From: Streptosporangiaceae bacterium
GTDB taxonomy: Bacteria; Actinomycetota; Actinomycetes; Streptosporangiales; Streptosporangiaceae
Reading direction: 5' to 3'
Assembly (NCBI GenBank): GCA_030041195.1
Contig: JASHOI010000153.1
Coordinates: 1 to 6,151, forward strand
DNA: 6,151 nt
The first letter of the stretch is position 1. Each line of letters opens with the position of its first letter. A model generated the notes under the pieces. It saw nothing but the letters and a program-made list of their open reading frames with translations. It had not been told where the DNA came from and made no database searches. Below are positions 5,552-6,151 of the stretch, one piece after another. The translations under genes were made by a program, and so were the position numbers.

Positions 5552-6151
5552 ATGCTGCCGACCGTGGCCGAGGTGCTGGCCCTCGATCCGCTGCGCCGCG
5601 GCGCGCCACGGGTGGTTGCCGCCACCGACGGTCTGGACGCGCCGGTGCGCTGGGTGCACGTGATCGAGCTGGCCGAGGCCGCGCACCTGCTGCGCGGCGG
5701 CGAGCTGGTGCTGTCCACCGGCATCGCGCTGCCGGACGACGCGGCCGGGCTGACCCGTTACGTGGCCGACCTGGCGTCGGTCGGGGTCAGCGCGCTGGCC
5801 GTCGAGCTCGGCTCCAGGTACGCCCGCAGCCTCCCGGCCGCGCTCGTGTCGGCGGCTTCGCGGCACCGGCTGCCGCTGATCGTGCTCGAACGGGAGACAC
5901 AGTTCGTCGAGATCACCGAGGCGGTGCACGCGCGGATCATCGACGCCCAGCTCGAGGAGCTGCGCGCCTCGGAGCGGCTGCACCAGGTGTTCACCGACCT
6001 GGCGGTGTCCGGCGCGCCAGCGGGCGAGGTGGTGCGGCAGGCCGCCGTGCTGTCCGGGCGCCCGGTGATCCTGGAGAACCTGGCGCACCAGGTGCTCGCG
6101 TGCGAGGCCGCCGGGCAGGACACGGCGCGGCTGCTCGCCGGGTTCGCGGCG
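5552..6151 (+). CDS. PucR-family transcriptional regulator, N-terminal part (cut by window edge)
   Basis: The frame runs open from ATG 5552 to the right edge, giving 200 residues; the rest is outside. Residues 4-130 match the PucR N-terminal (purine-catabolism-regulator-like) domain: TVAEVLALDPLRRGAPRVV, then VRWVHVIELAEAAHLLRGGELVLSTG (32-57 region), YVADLASVGVSALAVELG (70-87), LPAALVSAASRHRLPLIVL (94-112) and FVEITEAVHARI (118-129). A charged helix (131-147) then leads into a second domain. The C-terminal HTH_30 DNA-binding part expected for this family is not in the window. GGGAGG (5537-5542) lies nine bases before the ATG. Divergent placement beside mmsA and the aminotransferase suggests it senses a pathway compound and controls that unit. 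Similar regulators sit next to amine and beta-alanine catabolic genes in actinomycetes. Confidence 0.9.
   Translation, partial: MLPTVAEVLALDPLRRGAPRVVAATDGLDAPVRWVHVIELAEAAHLLRGGELVLSTGIALPDDAAGLTRYVADLASVGVSALAVELGSRYARSLPAALVSAASRHRLPLIVLERETQFVEITEAVHARIIDAQLEELRASERLHQVFTDLAVSGAPAGEVVRQAAVLSGRPVILENLAHQVLACEAAGQDTARLLAGFAA

Overview
This window comes from a high-GC Gram-positive chromosome, most likely an actinomycete. Codon third positions are almost all G or C, strong GGAGG-type ribosome sites precede most genes, GTG starts occur, and the gene families (YtrA-type GntR, DUF1707, MmsA plus class III aminotransferase with a PucR regulator) are typical of that phylum. Genus cannot be told from the sequence.

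Left block (1-1487, minus strand): a YtrA-type GntR repressor, an ABC ATPase and the first 59 residues of an ABC permease form a tightly coupled operon. Both junctions are 4-base ATGA overlaps. This is the common actinobacterial layout of a regulated ABC-2 type exporter. Diverging from it across an AT-rich promoter region is a plus-strand gene for a two-TM DUF1707 membrane protein (1634-2176), whose leader holds a strong GC hairpin.

Right block (2194-6151): a catabolic unit on the minus strand reads mmsA-like CoA-acylating semialdehyde dehydrogenase (3924-5420), then a class III omega-aminotransferase (2564-3913), then a small gene of unknown function (2194-2487). A divergent PucR-family regulator (5552 to the right edge, truncated by the window) reads the other way. 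The inferred chemistry is transamination of an omega-amino acid (beta-alanine is the best guess; GABA or a polyamine-derived amine are alternatives) to a semialdehyde, which the dehydrogenase oxidises to an acyl-CoA. The 131-bp divergent spacer carries an 11-bp perfect palindrome directly beside a 27-bp near-perfect inverted repeat. These are good candidates for the regulator's binding site or for a leader hairpin.

Nothing here amounts to a clearly new biological system. The points most worth a second look are the palindromes at 5484-5522, the small unknown gene at the end of the catabolic operon, and the overlapping promoter/operator region plus hairpin at 1499-1586. No tRNA, rRNA, CRISPR array, insertion sequence or phage feature was seen.
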